This document shows positions 12,035 through 20,410 of a stretch of DNA of 22,154 nucleotides, piece after piece. The notes under the pieces are model-generated. The model saw nothing but the letters and a program-made list of their open reading frames with translations, was not told the origin of the DNA and searched no databases. The translations under genes were made by a program, and so were the position numbers. Origin of the DNA: a virus; the IMG/VR virus record IMGVR_UViG_3300021960_000579, positions 1 through 22,154 of that record; one strand, given 5' to 3'. Positions within the stretch are counted from its first letter, which is position 1. Every line of letters begins with the position of its first letter.

Positions 12035-13282
12035 ATGCTAGGCTTTACACCATTAGCGGCTGCGCCTCTCGCAGATGATGGTGTAGAGGTATCCACAGGC
12101 GGCGGAACATCTATCCCCGTAAACGACATCACGGCTGGAGCGCCAGCCGTTGATAGTATTGGTGTAAGTCCTGTCTACAATTTCAATGCAGACGACATAA
12201 CAACAACTCCAGTTGTTGATGCTATTGGCACACCAATAACTTACAATCTTAGCGTTGACAGTATAGAGACAGCGCCTGTCGTTGATGCGGTCAGTGTTGG
12301 GGTTGTTCATGTATTTAATGCGAATGATGTAACGTCTACACCTGTTGTTGATAGTGCAACCGCATTATTTACAGATGTTCTGAGCGCAGTCAGTTTAGGC
12401 CCAGAGGTCACAAACTACACTGTGACTGTCGCCGACAATGGTGGCAATAAATTTTACATTGATGGAACGTCAAACCCAACGCTATCTTTGGTGCGTGGGC
12501 AAAAGTATGTCTTTGATTTAAGTGACAGTAGCAACACAGGTCACCCTCTTGTCTTTACGCTATCAGATGGAACAACCAGTTATACTGATGGCGTAACGTC
12601 AGTTGGAACTGCTGGTTCATCTGGCGCGACTGTGACGTTTTTGGTGCCAAGCGATGCGCCCGCAAGTTTGCGTTACGTCTGTAGTGTTCACGGCTCTAGC
12701 ATGGGCAACACTATTAGCGTATCAACGCAAACCATTGGATTACGGCCAACCGTTGATGACGCAACCCCGCAATACACTGACGTTCTTTATGCGGATGACA
12801 TTGCGTCTGGAGCGCCCACGGTAGACGGAGCAACCCCGCAATATACAGATGTACTTTCTGCCGACGAAATCACGCTTGGCTCGCCCATCGTTGACACTGC
12901 ACCTGTCTTTGAAAACGAGACTTGTGATGTTGACGACATTGCGTCTGGCGCTCCTGTCGTAGATGCCGCAAGCGTTCAATATACAGATGTTCTTGCGGCA
13001 GACGACATCACTGCAAGCGCACCGCAAATTGACACACTGCCATTCTTCCAAGAATACGCGCTGACAATGGTGGAGATCACGGCGGGCGTACCGACACTGC
13101 CTGCTCGCTTTACTTGGGACTATCAGGAGCCGCCCACCGATAGTTGGACAGATCAGGCCGATGATGATAGTGTATGGACAACGCAGGCTGACAGTAGCGA
13201 CACTTGGACGGAAGCTACAGAGCCAACAGATATATGGACTGATGTTACTGACCCAACCGACACATGGTCAGAAGCTGCATAG
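12035..13282 (+). CDS. repeat protein with embedded blue-copper-like (cupredoxin) domain and Trp-periodic tail
   Basis: In this 415-aa protein, residues 28-122 and 235-350 hold 22-23-residue repeats of the pattern ADDIxSGAPxVDxAxxQYTDVL. Between them, residues 126-231 read as a cupredoxin domain: a beta sandwich with H170 (TGHPLVF) and C216-S-V-H219-G-S-S-M223, the ligand order of type 1 copper sites. The C-terminus has tryptophans at 361, 371, 381, 391, 401 and 411, exactly ten residues apart, in Thr/Asp-rich units. It lies between two fibre genes and is probably an exposed virion component. Copper binding is predicted from ligand spacing only. From memory, similar cupredoxin-like domains occur in marine phage structural proteins. 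Confidence 0.75.
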   Translation: MLGFTPLAAAPLADDGVEVSTGGGTSIPVNDITAGAPAVDSIGVSPVYNFNADDITTTPVVDAIGTPITYNLSVDSIETAPVVDAVSVGVVHVFNANDVTSTPVVDSATALFTDVLSAVSLGPEVTNYTVTVADNGGNKFYIDGTSNPTLSLVRGQKYVFDLSDSSNTGHPLVFTLSDGTTSYTDGVTSVGTAGSSGATVTFLVPSDAPASLRYVCSVHGSSMGNTISVSTQTIGLRPTVDDATPQYTDVLYADDIASGAPTVDGATPQYTDVLSADEITLGSPIVDTAPVFENETCDVDDIASGAPVVDAASVQYTDVLAADDITASAPQIDTLPFFQEYALTMVEITAGVPTLPARFTWDYQEPPTDSWTDQADDDSVWTTQADSSDTWTEATEPTDIWTDVTDPTDTWSEAA

Positions 13283-13291
13283 GAGACTTAG

Positions 13292-14653
13292 ATGGCTGAT
13301 ACAACGACAACAACGTATGGTCTAACCAAGCCAGAAGTAGGAGCTTCTGCTGATAGTTGGGGTACAAAGCTCAACACGAATTTGGACACCATTGACGATC
13401 TTCTTGATGGCACAACTGCTATTGCGCCAAACCTGACTGAGGGTTCATGGCAAATTGGCGGTACTGCGATTACAATCACAGCGGCAGAACTTAATGAGCT
13501 TGCAGACTTTGCAGGTACGTTCGCGCTTCCAGCCTCTGACGGAACAAATGGTCAGGCGTTGGTAACAGATGGCTCTGGCAATCTTTCATTTTCTGGCAGC
13601 ACACTAACTGGCTCAACAACTTCAACGACAACGGCATTAGGTGTGAGCGCAGATGCGAATAACACCAATGTTGTCGCCGTGGGTAATAATGCAAACGCAT
13701 CTGGTACAGCGGGAAACCATAGCACTCTTATCGGTGCTTATGCTGGCTATCAGCTTGAGGCCACATCAGATACGAATACCTGCATTGGCTACAACACAAT
13801 GCGTAATTATACGGGTTTAAGTGGCTCAAACACATGTATTGGCTCTGAGGCAAACTATGGCCTTTCACGAACAGGCGGTGCGTATAATACTGTAGTTGGT
13901 CATAACGCGGCAGTTTATGGGTATTCATCATCAGGTGATTACAATATCGCGGTAGGTGCAGGAGCAAGTGACTACGGTGGCAGCGGTAGCAACAATATCG
14001 GTATTGGTTACCATACTGTAAGAGGTTCAGTGTCAACTGGCGTAACGGGGAGTTACAACATTGGCATAGGTTACACTTCTGGAAGTGCTTTATCTAGCGG
14101 GGGTTACAATACTGGCTTAGGATACGCCTCTGGCGCTCTTGTAAGCACTGGCTCTTATAACACTACACTTGGATACAACGCTGGTAGCGCGTTTTCTCCA
14201 TTTCAGCTAAGTACCCAAAGTAACAGGGTCATTATTGGTGATAATAACGTCACAAATGCATATGTTAGAGTTTCTTGGACTGTGACATCAGACGCGCGTG
14301 ACAAGGCAGATGTTACGCCAATCCCTTCAAGCCTAGACTTTGTTGAAGCACTAAACCCAGTTACGTTTAAATGGGACAACCGTTCGGATTATTACGTCAT
14401 GGACGATGACGGCAACATTACAGACAAGCCAACACCAGACGGGACACATAAAGGTGACAAGCTGTTCGCTGGTTTCCTTGCGCAAGAGGTGCAGCAAGTC
14501 ATTGATGACCTTGGCTACGTTGACGATGTAATCGTGGACAATGAGCAAGAAGATTTGCTGAAAATCAAAGAAACCGCGTTAATCCCTGTACTGGTCAAAG
14601 CGGTGCAAGAATTAAGCGCGAAGGTTAAGGTGCTTGAAGCTGCGGCGGGGTAA
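13292..14653 (+). CDS. tail fibre 2 with S74-type intramolecular chaperone
   Basis: AGGAG overlapping the previous stop gives the ribosome site. In the 453-aa protein, the N-terminus [20 protein letters not shown] and [13 protein letters not shown] is a common phage fibre attachment segment. The middle (120-310) has [36 protein letters not shown] and similar repeats. The C-terminal S74 domain has the cleavage pair S333-D334 in [23 protein letters not shown] and [11 protein letters not shown]. It is a paralogue of fibre 1 in plan but with a different N-terminus and an insert in the chaperone domain, so both may sit on one virion. Confidence 0.9.
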   Translation: MADTTTTTYGLTKPEVGASADSWGTKLNTNLDTIDDLLDGTTAIAPNLTEGSWQIGGTAITITAAELNELADFAGTFALPASDGTNGQALVTDGSGNLSFSGSTLTGSTTSTTTALGVSADANNTNVVAVGNNANASGTAGNHSTLIGAYAGYQLEATSDTNTCIGYNTMRNYTGLSGSNTCIGSEANYGLSRTGGAYNTVVGHNAAVYGYSSSGDYNIAVGAGASDYGGSGSNNIGIGYHTVRGSVSTGVTGSYNIGIGYTSGSALSSGGYNTGLGYASGALVSTGSYNTTLGYNAGSAFSPFQLSTQSNRVIIGDNNVTNAYVRVSWTVTSDARDKADVTPIPSSLDFVEALNPVTFKWDNRSDYYVMDDDGNITDKPTPDGTHKGDKLFAGFLAQEVQQVIDDLGYVDDVIVDNEQEDLLKIKETALIPVLVKAVQELSAKVKVLEAAAG

Positions 14654-14658
14654 CATAA

Positions 14659-16152
14659 ATGCCACTCATACCTCTAAAGATACCAGCGGGGTTCTACAGA
14701 ACAGGCACTGACCTTGATGCCTCTGGACGCTGGCGCGATGGCTCACTTGTGCGCTGGCGTAATAATTCGCTCAGACCGATTGGCGGTTGGACTGAAAACA
14801 CTCTGATCGGCACAGATGGCGACTTAGGTATGACCAACGTGCCGCGCGGTATGCACACTTGGCAGGCCATTGATGGAACGCGCTACATTGCAGCGGGATC
14901 ACATAATGAGCTTTATGCGGCACTTGCGTCAAATACAACGTATGACATCACCCCATCTGGGCTGACAGCGGGTCAAACAGACGCCACGTTTGAGGATGGG
15001 TATGGCTACGGCGCATATGGACGCGAGACATACGGCACTGCGCGTACCACTGGGACACTTATTGAGGCTACAACGTGGAGCTTGGACAACTGGGGTGAAT
15101 ACCTCGTTGCCTGCTCACCCGCTGACGGGAAGCTATACGAGTGGCAGCTAGATGGCGCAGTCGCAGCCGCGCAAATCTCAAACGCGCCAGTTGATAACCT
15201 TGGCCTAATCGTTACAGAGGAGCGCTTCCTGTTTGCGCTGGGCGCGGGCGGTAATCCCCGCAAGGTGCAGTGGAGTGATCGCGAGGACAACACAACATGG
15301 ACACCAGCGTCAACAAACGAGGCTGGCGACATTGAGTTGCAATCGGCGGGCGAAATCCAAACAGCGATCCGAACACGCGGCCAGACGCTAATCCTAACTA
15401 CAACATCAGCACATACGGCGCGATACATCGGCCCACCCTACGTTTACTCTTTTGAGCGTGTCGGAACGTCATGCGGTGTTATTTCGCGCCAAGCTGTGGC
15501 AGATGTTGATGCAGGTACATTCTGGATGGGTCAGCGTGGCTTCTTTGGCTTCAACGGCAACACTGTGACAGAGATACCGTGCGAGGTTCACGATTACGTC
15601 TTTGGCGACATCAATACGGGTCAGGTAAGCAAGACATGGGCCTTGGCAAATGGTCAGTTTGGCGAAATCTGGTGGTTCTATTGTTCGTCAGGTTCTAACG
15701 AGATTGATCGCTATGTGGCATACGATTACAAAGAGGGTCATTGGCTAATTGGCAATCTATCCCGCACATGCGGTGTTGAGCGCGGCGTGTTTACCTATCC
15801 TATGCTGATTGATGGTAGTGCGGTAGTTTATGACCATGAGCGCGGTTTGGCGCACAGTGGCGGGACAGTCTACGCTGAAAGCGGGCCAATCAGCATTGGT
15901 AACGGCGACAACATCATGCAAGTTACTGACCTCATCACAGATGAGCAGACGCAGGGCGATGTCAACGTAACATTTAAAAGCCGCTTTTACCCGAATGACA
16001 CTGAGTACACGCACGGGCCATACACTCCCTCAGACCCAACGTCTGTGCGGTTCTCAGGTCGTCAGGTGCGCATGAAGGTGGAGGGTCAGACACTGGCCAA
16101 CTGGAAGGTCGGCACAATGCGCGTTGATGCTAAAGCGGGTGGGCGTAGGTAA
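14659..16152 (+). CDS. tail hub/stabilisation protein (P22 gp10-like / T7 gp12-like)
   Basis: The 497-aa protein begins MPLIPLKIPAGFYRTGTDLD and carries the landmarks of this widespread podovirus family: RWRNNSLRPIGGW near the start, YGYGAYGRETYGT, WSLDNWGEYLVACSPADGKL, FLFALGAGGNPRKVQWSD, GQTLILTTTSAH and SVRFSGRQVRMKV near the end. It forms the nozzle under the adaptor ring and binds the fibres. Length is usual. The last base of its stop is shared with the next ATG (TAATG). The family is recognised from memory; a database search would confirm which of the two reference types is closer. Confidence 0.85.
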   Translation: MPLIPLKIPAGFYRTGTDLDASGRWRDGSLVRWRNNSLRPIGGWTENTLIGTDGDLGMTNVPRGMHTWQAIDGTRYIAAGSHNELYAALASNTTYDITPSGLTAGQTDATFEDGYGYGAYGRETYGTARTTGTLIEATTWSLDNWGEYLVACSPADGKLYEWQLDGAVAAAQISNAPVDNLGLIVTEERFLFALGAGGNPRKVQWSDREDNTTWTPASTNEAGDIELQSAGEIQTAIRTRGQTLILTTTSAHTARYIGPPYVYSFERVGTSCGVISRQAVADVDAGTFWMGQRGFFGFNGNTVTEIPCEVHDYVFGDINTGQVSKTWALANGQFGEIWWFYCSSGSNEIDRYVAYDYKEGHWLIGNLSRTCGVERGVFTYPMLIDGSAVVYDHERGLAHSGGTVYAESGPISIGNGDNIMQVTDLITDEQTQGDVNVTFKSRFYPNDTEYTHGPYTPSDPTSVRFSGRQVRMKVEGQTLANWKVGTMRVDAKAGGRR

Positions 16153-16811
16153 TGGCAGCACCCGTATTACCGCCAATCACGGACAACCTCAAAACGTGGG
16201 GGCGTGAGCTTACAACGTATTTGCAGCGTCAGTTGCCGCGTTTGTACTTCAAAACGTCTACAGACAGCCCAGCGGAAAATGGCATTATTCTGTGGGACGA
16301 AACGAACAAGTATCCTGTTGTGTCCAAGGATGGCGCGTTTGTGCAGATCGTCTTAGAGGATGGTCACGCCAACCTGATCCGCACGACAGACGTAACGGCT
16401 GCGGCAGTAAACACAGCCTACGCAATACAGTATGACACTCCGACAGGTAATGTTGGTATTTCACTAGATGGCACTGATCCAACGAAGATCGTCTTTGCGG
16501 AGGCGGGTGAATACTTGCTGATGTTCTCAGCGCAAATTAGCTCAACGTCGTCTAGCACGGTCAACTTCTACTTTTGGCCTCGCCTGAACGGCACAGACGC
16601 CGAAGGTTCAACTATGAGAAACAGTTTGCACCAAAATGGGTCAACGCTTGTTGTGTCACGCGCGGCAAAGTTTGACGTTTCGGCTGGCGATTACTTGCAG
16701 GTTATGTGGGCGGTGGATAGCACGTCAGGCTTTTTGGATGCGACTGCGGCGGCATCGCCAGTGCCAGCGGCACCAGCGACAACTCTTGCGATTACGAGGA
16801 TGCACGGATGA
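16152..16811 (+). CDS. 219-aa virion protein with jelly-roll-like C-terminus
   Basis: It starts at the TAATG junction. The N-terminus (MAAPVLPPITDNLKTWGREL) with YLQRQLPRLYF resembles proteins that attach to the tail hub. Residues 90-219 form a beta-rich domain (VGISLDGTDPTKIVFAEAGE, FDVSAGDYLQVMWAVDS, TTLAITRMHG) similar in pattern to C1q/TNF-like jelly rolls found at the tips of phage fibres. A capsid- or tail-decorating role is inferred from the pattern and position. The stop overlaps the next start as ATGA. Confidence 0.65.
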   Translation: MAAPVLPPITDNLKTWGRELTTYLQRQLPRLYFKTSTDSPAENGIILWDETNKYPVVSKDGAFVQIVLEDGHANLIRTTDVTAAAVNTAYAIQYDTPTGNVGISLDGTDPTKIVFAEAGEYLLMFSAQISSTSSSTVNFYFWPRLNGTDAEGSTMRNSLHQNGSTLVVSRAAKFDVSAGDYLQVMWAVDSTSGFLDATAAASPVPAAPATTLAITRMHG

Positions 16812-17182
16812 ATGCGCACACGCCCATAGACGTATTGCTTAAATGCAAGCCTTGGATAGAGGCGGCTTTAGAGCGCTCTGGCGGTCACAATACGTGGGAT
16901 GAGGTATGCGAGGGCATACGCTCTGGCAAGATGCAGTTATGGCCTGCAGAGCGTGGGTGCATTATTACAGAAATCGTGGTATATCCTAACACAAAAGCCT
17001 TGCATGTGTTCCTTGCAGGTGGTGAATTGGATGAAATTTTACAAATGACTGAAAATGTGAAAGAATGGGCAAAATTGCAAGGCTGTTCGTTTGCCTCATT
17101 TGATGGTCGTTTTGGATGGCAGAAACCTTTGGAGAAAATAGGCTGGAAGCCTCACTCCATAACAATGCATTTGGAGTTTTAA
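16808..17182 (+). CDS. GNAT-like virion-associated protein (T7 gp13-like type)
   Basis: Coupled by an ATGA overlap. The 124-aa protein has VLLKCKPWIEAALERSGGHN, MQLWPAERGCIITEIVVYPN, then LHVFLAGGELDEI and a C-terminal GRFGWQKPLEKIGWKP. This alternation and the central strand pair match small acetyltransferase-fold proteins that many podoviruses encode before their ejection proteins, as T7 does with gp13. The catalytic role is doubtful because the acetyl-CoA loop is not obvious. Family from memory, moderately sure. Confidence 0.6.
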   Translation: MNAHTPIDVLLKCKPWIEAALERSGGHNTWDEVCEGIRSGKMQLWPAERGCIITEIVVYPNTKALHVFLAGGELDEILQMTENVKEWAKLQGCSFASFDGRFGWQKPLEKIGWKPHSITMHLEF

Positions 17183-17183
17183 T

Positions 17184-17861
17184 ATGGGTAGCAAGTCTAC
17201 ACAATCAACTCAAATCCCAGAGTATATTGAGGAGGCTGGCAAGCTGGCACTTCAGCGCGCTCAGGAAGTTCAGGCGATGGGCTATGTACCCTACATGGGT
17301 CCAGAGGTTGCGACAATAAATCCATACGAGCAAGCTGCGGCAGCAAATGTCGGTGGCATGGCTTCTGCTTTTGGAATGCAAGCGCCTACTGGGTTGGACA
17401 TGGGCGGCATGCCAACGGTCACTCAGGGCGGTATAACAGGTTATAGTTCATATCCAGCGTATCTGTCCGCAATGGAGCGTTTGCGTGAGCAGCGCCCAGA
17501 CCAGTATGAATACCTCTCAGGAATGGGTCGATTTGATCCAATCACTGGTGCGGTTAATCCAAACTACAACATGCCCGTCATGGAAGGCGAAACTGCAAGC
17601 AATATGCCAGTGGTGTCACCATCCTCAGGTGGCGGGAATGATGACGCGCCAAGTCATGCTGAGATCATGCAGATGCATTATGGTATCAAGCCTGCGGGCA
17701 ATGTTTCTGGCTTAATGGATACGAAGGGCCAGATTGGAAAGTATTCAGGGTCAATGCAAGGCATGTCCCCTACTGATAAAATCAAATCAGACCTAGGGTA
17801 CGCTAAAGCGACAGTTAAAAAAGATGTAGGAAAGCTGTTTGGCGGCTTGTTCGGAGGTTAA
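17184..17861 (+). CDS. predicted ejection/internal virion protein, 225 aa
   Basis: The protein begins MGSKSTQSTQIPEYIEEAGK, then a helix ALQRAQEVQAMGYVPYMGPE, with a Gly/Met/Pro-rich low-complexity middle and a basic Gly-rich end (DVGKLFGGLFGG). The start IPEYIEEA...GYVPYMGPEVA with low complexity is, from memory, typical of marine podovirus ejection proteins. Lies directly before the Gln/Ala-rich gene. No catalytic motif seen. Confidence 0.6.
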   Translation: MGSKSTQSTQIPEYIEEAGKLALQRAQEVQAMGYVPYMGPEVATINPYEQAAAANVGGMASAFGMQAPTGLDMGGMPTVTQGGITGYSSYPAYLSAMERLREQRPDQYEYLSGMGRFDPITGAVNPNYNMPVMEGETASNMPVVSPSSGGGNDDAPSHAEIMQMHYGIKPAGNVSGLMDTKGQIGKYSGSMQGMSPTDKIKSDLGYAKATVKKDVGKLFGGLFGG

Positions 17862-17864
17862 GAC

Positions 17865-18848
17865 ATGGGTGCATCAGGTAATCAACCAAAGGCAGGGCCA
17901 ACCGTTTTCGCTCCGCAGCCAGCGGCTCCCACTCCTACCCCCACCCCAATGGCGCAACCAACTGGGCCGAATGCGTTTCAGCAGGCTCAGGGATACCAAG
18001 CGCAAGCAGGTGAGGCTTACGGTGGCCTAGCTGGGTTTCAGCCTCAAACCGCGCAGGCTGCTCAAATATCACCCGCATCAACTATGCAGGGCGTAGGTCA
18101 AGCGGGCCAGCCAATCCAAGCGGGGCAAATTGCTCAAACCAATATTGGGCAGTATATGTCACCTTATACGCAGCAAGTTATTGAGCGCGGTGAGGCAGAT
18201 ATTGCAAGACAGCGTGAAAAAGCTCTAAACCAGCTAGGCGCATCTGCTACTGCAGCAGGGGCATTTGGCGGGTCGCGCCAAGGCTTAGCTGAGGGTGAAA
18301 CATACGGTCAGTATGGTCGCATGGCTGCTGATTTTGCGGCGCAGCAGCGTGAAAAGGCGTTCCAGCAAGCGCAGCAAGCTGCTCAGTTTGACATCGGCAC
18401 AGGCATGCAGGCTCAGCAGCTCAATCAACAAGCAGCAGAGGCAGCGGCAGCGCGTGAGCAGGCAGCACGTTCAGGAAATATGGCAGCGGCTAATCAGTTT
18501 GCGATGCAGCAAGCTCAGCTTGAACAGCAAGCAAATCTTGCAAATCAGCAGGCAGCGCTTTCTGGCGCGGGCATTCGTCAGGCTGGCGCAGCAGGTCTTG
18601 GCGCGCTTGGCTCACAGCTATTCGGGCAAGGCATGGGTGTTCAGCAGCAAATCTCGCAACAAGCCGCTCAGCAGCGTGCATTGCAGCAACAAATGATCGA
18701 AGCTCAGCGCAGACAGGTCATGGGTGCCTATGGCGCACCTCTATCTGGACTTGGTGCGCTAAGTCAGATTTTAAGTGGTACACCATACGGGACATCAACC
18801 ACGACTAGCCAACCGTTTAACCCTGCATCTCTACTAATGTTATTGTGA
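17865..18848 (+). CDS. predicted ejection protein, Gln/Ala-rich coiled coil, 327 aa
   Basis: The N-terminal 60 residues are Pro/Thr/Ala-rich and probably disordered. Residues 100-160 hold YMSPYTQQVIERGEADIARQ then a segment with ATAAGAFGGSRQG, a landmark of phage DNA-ejection proteins as I remember them. Residues 160-290 are long Gln/Ala helices likely to form coiled coils. The C-terminus (GAPLSGLGALSQILSG) is hydrophobic and might insert into a membrane. Together with its neighbours it would be stored in the capsid and pushed into the cell during infection. Confidence 0.7.
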   Translation: MGASGNQPKAGPTVFAPQPAAPTPTPTPMAQPTGPNAFQQAQGYQAQAGEAYGGLAGFQPQTAQAAQISPASTMQGVGQAGQPIQAGQIAQTNIGQYMSPYTQQVIERGEADIARQREKALNQLGASATAAGAFGGSRQGLAEGETYGQYGRMAADFAAQQREKAFQQAQQAAQFDIGTGMQAQQLNQQAAEAAAAREQAARSGNMAAANQFAMQQAQLEQQANLANQQAALSGAGIRQAGAAGLGALGSQLFGQGMGVQQQISQQAAQQRALQQQMIEAQRRQVMGAYGAPLSGLGALSQILSGTPYGTSTTTSQPFNPASLLMLL

Positions 18849-18854
18849 TTTGAT

Positions 18855-20408
18855 ATGGCACTAACTTGGCAACAGCATCAGCAAAACATTTTCGCAGGCG
18901 AAAGCGGTGGCGATTATGATGCTTTGTTTGGATATCAGAACAGGCCAGACGGCATCTTTTCTGGCATCAAAGTGTCTGAGATGCCTATTGCTGACGTTAT
19001 CAAGTTCACAAGCCCAACTGGTGCATATGGACAATACGTCAAGGGTCAAGTTGGGCGCGTAGCTACGCCAGTTGGCGCATATCAGGTTGTTGGCTCTACG
19101 CTGCGTGACGCTGTTGAGGCGCTTGGCCTTGACCCAAGCCAAAAGTTTGACAAGGCAACGCAGGATAAGATTGGTCAATATATTCTAAAAACCCAAGGCA
19201 CAGGTGCTTGGGAAGGTTACGGAAAAGGTGGTGCAGCAATGGCTCAAGAACCTCAACAACCTCAAGGTTTGCTAGGTGGCCTGCTTGGTGGGCAGGGCAT
19301 AGGTGGCGCTCTGGGAATGAGCGATGACTTTCGCGATAAACTTGCTATGGCAGTCATGGCGGGATCAGGTGATGCGCGACTAGCGCCGCTTATCCAGCAG
19401 CGTGCGGCAAGCATGAAAGAGCGTAGGGCTGAGGCTAAAGAGCTAAAATCTACCAATAAAACATTAGAGTATCTAAAAACTAGAGCAGATGCTGGAGATA
19501 GCTTGGCGCGCGCTTATCACGATGCGGTCGCAACTGGCACGCTCAAAGGTGGAGCTGCTGTTGCTAACTACCTGAAGGACAGCCAGACAGGCGCTAAGGA
19601 CACGGCGCTAATCAGGCAAGCTCTTGCCGCAGGGCTAAAGCAGGGTACGCCAGAGTTCCAAAGATATATCCTAAGCGGCGGTGACATATACAGCCAAGAA
19701 ACCGCATTATTAGCAAGCCTACCAAAGCCTGAAAAAGGCATGCGCTACCAATTTGATAAGGATGAAACTGGCGCAATCGTAAATTACAGGCTTATCCCTA
19801 TTACTGGCAGCGCGGCTGATAAAGAAGCTGAGAAAATCCAGCAGGCAGCAGAGGCGCAGCGTGCTGCACAAAGTGCGTCTGGCATGGTAGTGCTTGAGGA
19901 TATAGGGAAAGCCATTGATATCGCTAAAGAAAACCCCGTTCTGTCTACTGGGTTTGTTGGTGGTATATTAAAGAATATTGGCGGCACTGCCGCAAAAGAT
20001 TTGGCCTCACTGACTACAACAATCAAAGCAAACATTGGCTTTGATAGGCTGCAGAGAATGCGCGAGGAAAGCCCGACAGGCGGTGCGCTTGGTCAGGTTG
20101 CGGTACAGGAACTTGAAGCGCTTCAGTCAACGCTTGGTAACTTGGATAACTCGCAAAGCAACGAGCAAGTTGTCTCTAACTTGGAGCGACTAGAGGCTCA
20201 GTATCGCAAGTCTATGCGTGAAATCTACAATGCAGCCTTAGCTGACCAGAAAAAAGGACTTATCAATAAGCGCACAGGCCAGCCCGTAAGTCCTATGGAT
20301 TATTTCTCAGAGGCAGACATTGCAATGCTGTCGGGCCAGACGCAGGCCGCACCAGCGCAAACGCAACCTCGCACTGACGATGACCTGCTGAAAAAGTATG
20401 GGGGCTAA
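18855..20408 (+). CDS. ejection protein with lysozyme-like N-terminal domain, 517 aa
   Basis: Residues 1-125 look like a lysozyme/transglycosylase-type domain: NIFAGESGGDYDALFGYQN with candidate catalytic E16, a GIKVSEM segment, TPVGAYQVVG (71-80) and a helical GQYILKTQGTGAWEGYG. A short Gln/Gly linker (130-155) leads to long charged helices up to residue 480 and a Gln/Pro-rich tail. Virion-associated murein hydrolases fused to ejection proteins open the peptidoglycan during DNA entry (compare T7 gp16). Fold from pattern only; the catalytic residue is inferred. Confidence 0.7.
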   Translation: MALTWQQHQQNIFAGESGGDYDALFGYQNRPDGIFSGIKVSEMPIADVIKFTSPTGAYGQYVKGQVGRVATPVGAYQVVGSTLRDAVEALGLDPSQKFDKATQDKIGQYILKTQGTGAWEGYGKGGAAMAQEPQQPQGLLGGLLGGQGIGGALGMSDDFRDKLAMAVMAGSGDARLAPLIQQRAASMKERRAEAKELKSTNKTLEYLKTRADAGDSLARAYHDAVATGTLKGGAAVANYLKDSQTGAKDTALIRQALAAGLKQGTPEFQRYILSGGDIYSQETALLASLPKPEKGMRYQFDKDETGAIVNYRLIPITGSAADKEAEKIQQAAEAQRAAQSASGMVVLEDIGKAIDIAKENPVLSTGFVGGILKNIGGTAAKDLASLTTTIKANIGFDRLQRMREESPTGGALGQVAVQELEALQSTLGNLDNSQSNEQVVSNLERLEAQYRKSMREIYNAALADQKKGLINKRTGQPVSPMDYFSEADIAMLSGQTQAAPAQTQPRTDDDLLKKYGG

Positions 20409-20410
20409 TA

